A stretch of 64,000 bases of DNA, from the NCBI GenBank assembly GCA_963758365.1, contig CAVWVB010000001.1:372001-436000 (forward strand). Direction: 5' to 3'. Positions 63,427-64,000 of the stretch are shown here, piece by piece; position 1 is the first letter of the stretch, and each line of letters opens with the position of its first letter. Source of the stretch: Dokdonella_A sp963758365 (GTDB taxonomy: Bacteria > Pseudomonadota > Gammaproteobacteria > Xanthomonadales > Rhodanobacteraceae). The notes under the pieces were generated by a model. The model was not told the DNA's origin. It ran no database searches and saw nothing but the letters and a program-made list of their open reading frames with translations. The position numbers and the translations under genes were made by a program.

Positions 63427-64000
63427 GTGAGTACAACAGCGGGTGGTGTCGGGCGCGAACGCAGCGGCAGTGCGAACACGGTGTTGTTCGTTCTGCTCGG
63501 CCTGCTGTTCGTCTTTGCAATCATCGACTTCGTGGTTCTCTACTACAAGAGCGACCAGGACCGCCAGGCGATCACCTACTCGACACAGATCCAGGTGTCT
63601 TCGCAGCAGCTCGCGAAGTTCGCGGCCGAAGCCGCGGGCGGCAACGAACTCGCATTTCAGGAACTGGAGAGCACGCGCAAGAATATCGATGCCTACGTTC
63701 ACGCGCTGGTCGACGGCGACAAGAAGGGCATGAATTCGTTCAAGGGCGACATCGGACCCGAACTGACCGCACTGCAGAAGGCGTGGTCGGAGCTGCAGGC
63801 CGATGCGACCAAGATCGTCAGCAACAAGGACATCGTGCTCAATGCGAGCACCAGCGCGAAGGATTTCACCGACAAGCTTTCGGCGCTGAACTCGCGCATG
63901 AGCGAAGTAGTCAACATCCTGACCGATCGCAATGCGAGCGCCTCGCAGGTCTACATTGCGTCGCGCCAGATGCAGCTCGCCGACCGCATGGGCGGACGCG
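63427..64000 (+). CDS. pilJ: Methyl-accepting chemotaxis protein PilJ (N-terminal part, runs off the window)
   Basis: The first 191 codons of the Pil-Chp receptor. A GTG start at 63427 (GGTGAAG just upstream) gives a short cytoplasmic tail. One transmembrane helix (TVLFVLLGLLFVFAIIDFVV) follows, then a helical periplasmic PilJ-type sensor domain (QIQVSSQQLAKFAAEAAGGN, ASRQMQLADRMGGR). The second helix, HAMP and signalling domains lie beyond the right edge. It follows pilI by 58 bp and senses surface contact through pilin in Pseudomonas. Confidence 0.88.
   Translation, partial: MSTTAGGVGRERSGSANTVLFVLLGLLFVFAIIDFVVLYYKSDQDRQAITYSTQIQVSSQQLAKFAAEAAGGNELAFQELESTRKNIDAYVHALVDGDKKGMNSFKGDIGPELTALQKAWSELQADATKIVSNKDIVLNASTSAKDFTDKLSALNSRMSEVVNILTDRNASASQVYIASRQMQLADRMGGR

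Overview
The window looks like chromosomal DNA of a high-GC gammaproteobacterium, most likely of the order Lysobacterales (Xanthomonadales), for example a Dokdonella- or Rhodanobacter-like genus. The evidence is the gene order pilG-pilI-pilJ / gshB-tonB-yqgE-ruvX-pyrB, the order pepA-holC-valS next to lptFG, an H-NS-like protein of the xanthomonad type, a long TonB-dependent receptor, and GGGGATT-type intergenic repeats. The genus is an inference. No rRNA, tRNA, CRISPR array, insertion sequence or prophage was recognised.

Layout. 1-5.3 kb: the end of maiA, a CBS-pair protein, a repeat-rich spacer, a secreted 1004-residue beta-propeller protein with a DUF11 tail, and a membrane glycosyltransferase. 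5.4-7.5 kb: a tightly overlapping arsenic operon (arsR-arsI-arsC-aquaporin) with a probably leaderless arsR and no efflux pump. 7.5-13 kb: mtgA, an outer-membrane-like protein, and a large TonB-dependent receptor closed by a strong terminator. 13.2-21.4 kb: the most unusual block, with three TPR-sulfotransferases, a fourth sulfotransferase, a prolyl-4-hydroxylase-like 2OG-Fe(II) enzyme and a PKHD-type hydroxylase. 21.5-24.6 kb: a PilU-like ATPase, two DUF4398-like envelope proteins and a YdcH-family protein. 24.7-28.3 kb: the reverse transsulfuration pair (cystathionine beta-synthase and gamma-lyase), split by an FkbM methyltransferase. 28.4-35.6 kb: a polytopic membrane protein, acetoacetyl-CoA synthetase, an H-NS-like protein, proS and a DUF4124 protein.

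35.7-43.5 kb: one long run of overlapping plus-strand genes. These are pssA, a GAF-PP2C-HATPase regulator, a STAS protein, mlaE, an M50-like peptidase, mlaF, mlaD, a transport lipoprotein, a holD-like gene and rimI. It joins phospholipid synthesis, a partner-switching regulator and retrograde lipid transport in one transcription unit. 43.5-49.5 kb (minus strand): pepA, a membrane protein, holC, valS and a small membrane-anchored protein. 49.7-54.4 kb: lptF-lptG, an acyltransferase and pilU. 54.5-62 kb: a two-domain methyltransferase whose FkbM half is paralogous to the one at 26 kb, a large lipoprotein, then pyrB-ruvX-yqgE-tonB-gshB. 62.3-64 kb: the Pil-Chp twitching cluster begins (pilG, a possible 40-codon ORF, pilI, start of pilJ), with no pilH between pilG and pilI.

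The best candidate for an undescribed system is the 13.2-21.4 kb sulfotransferase/hydroxylase block beside the TonB-dependent receptor. It reads like a post-translational sulfation plus hydroxylation locus. Its substrate cannot be read from the sequence.
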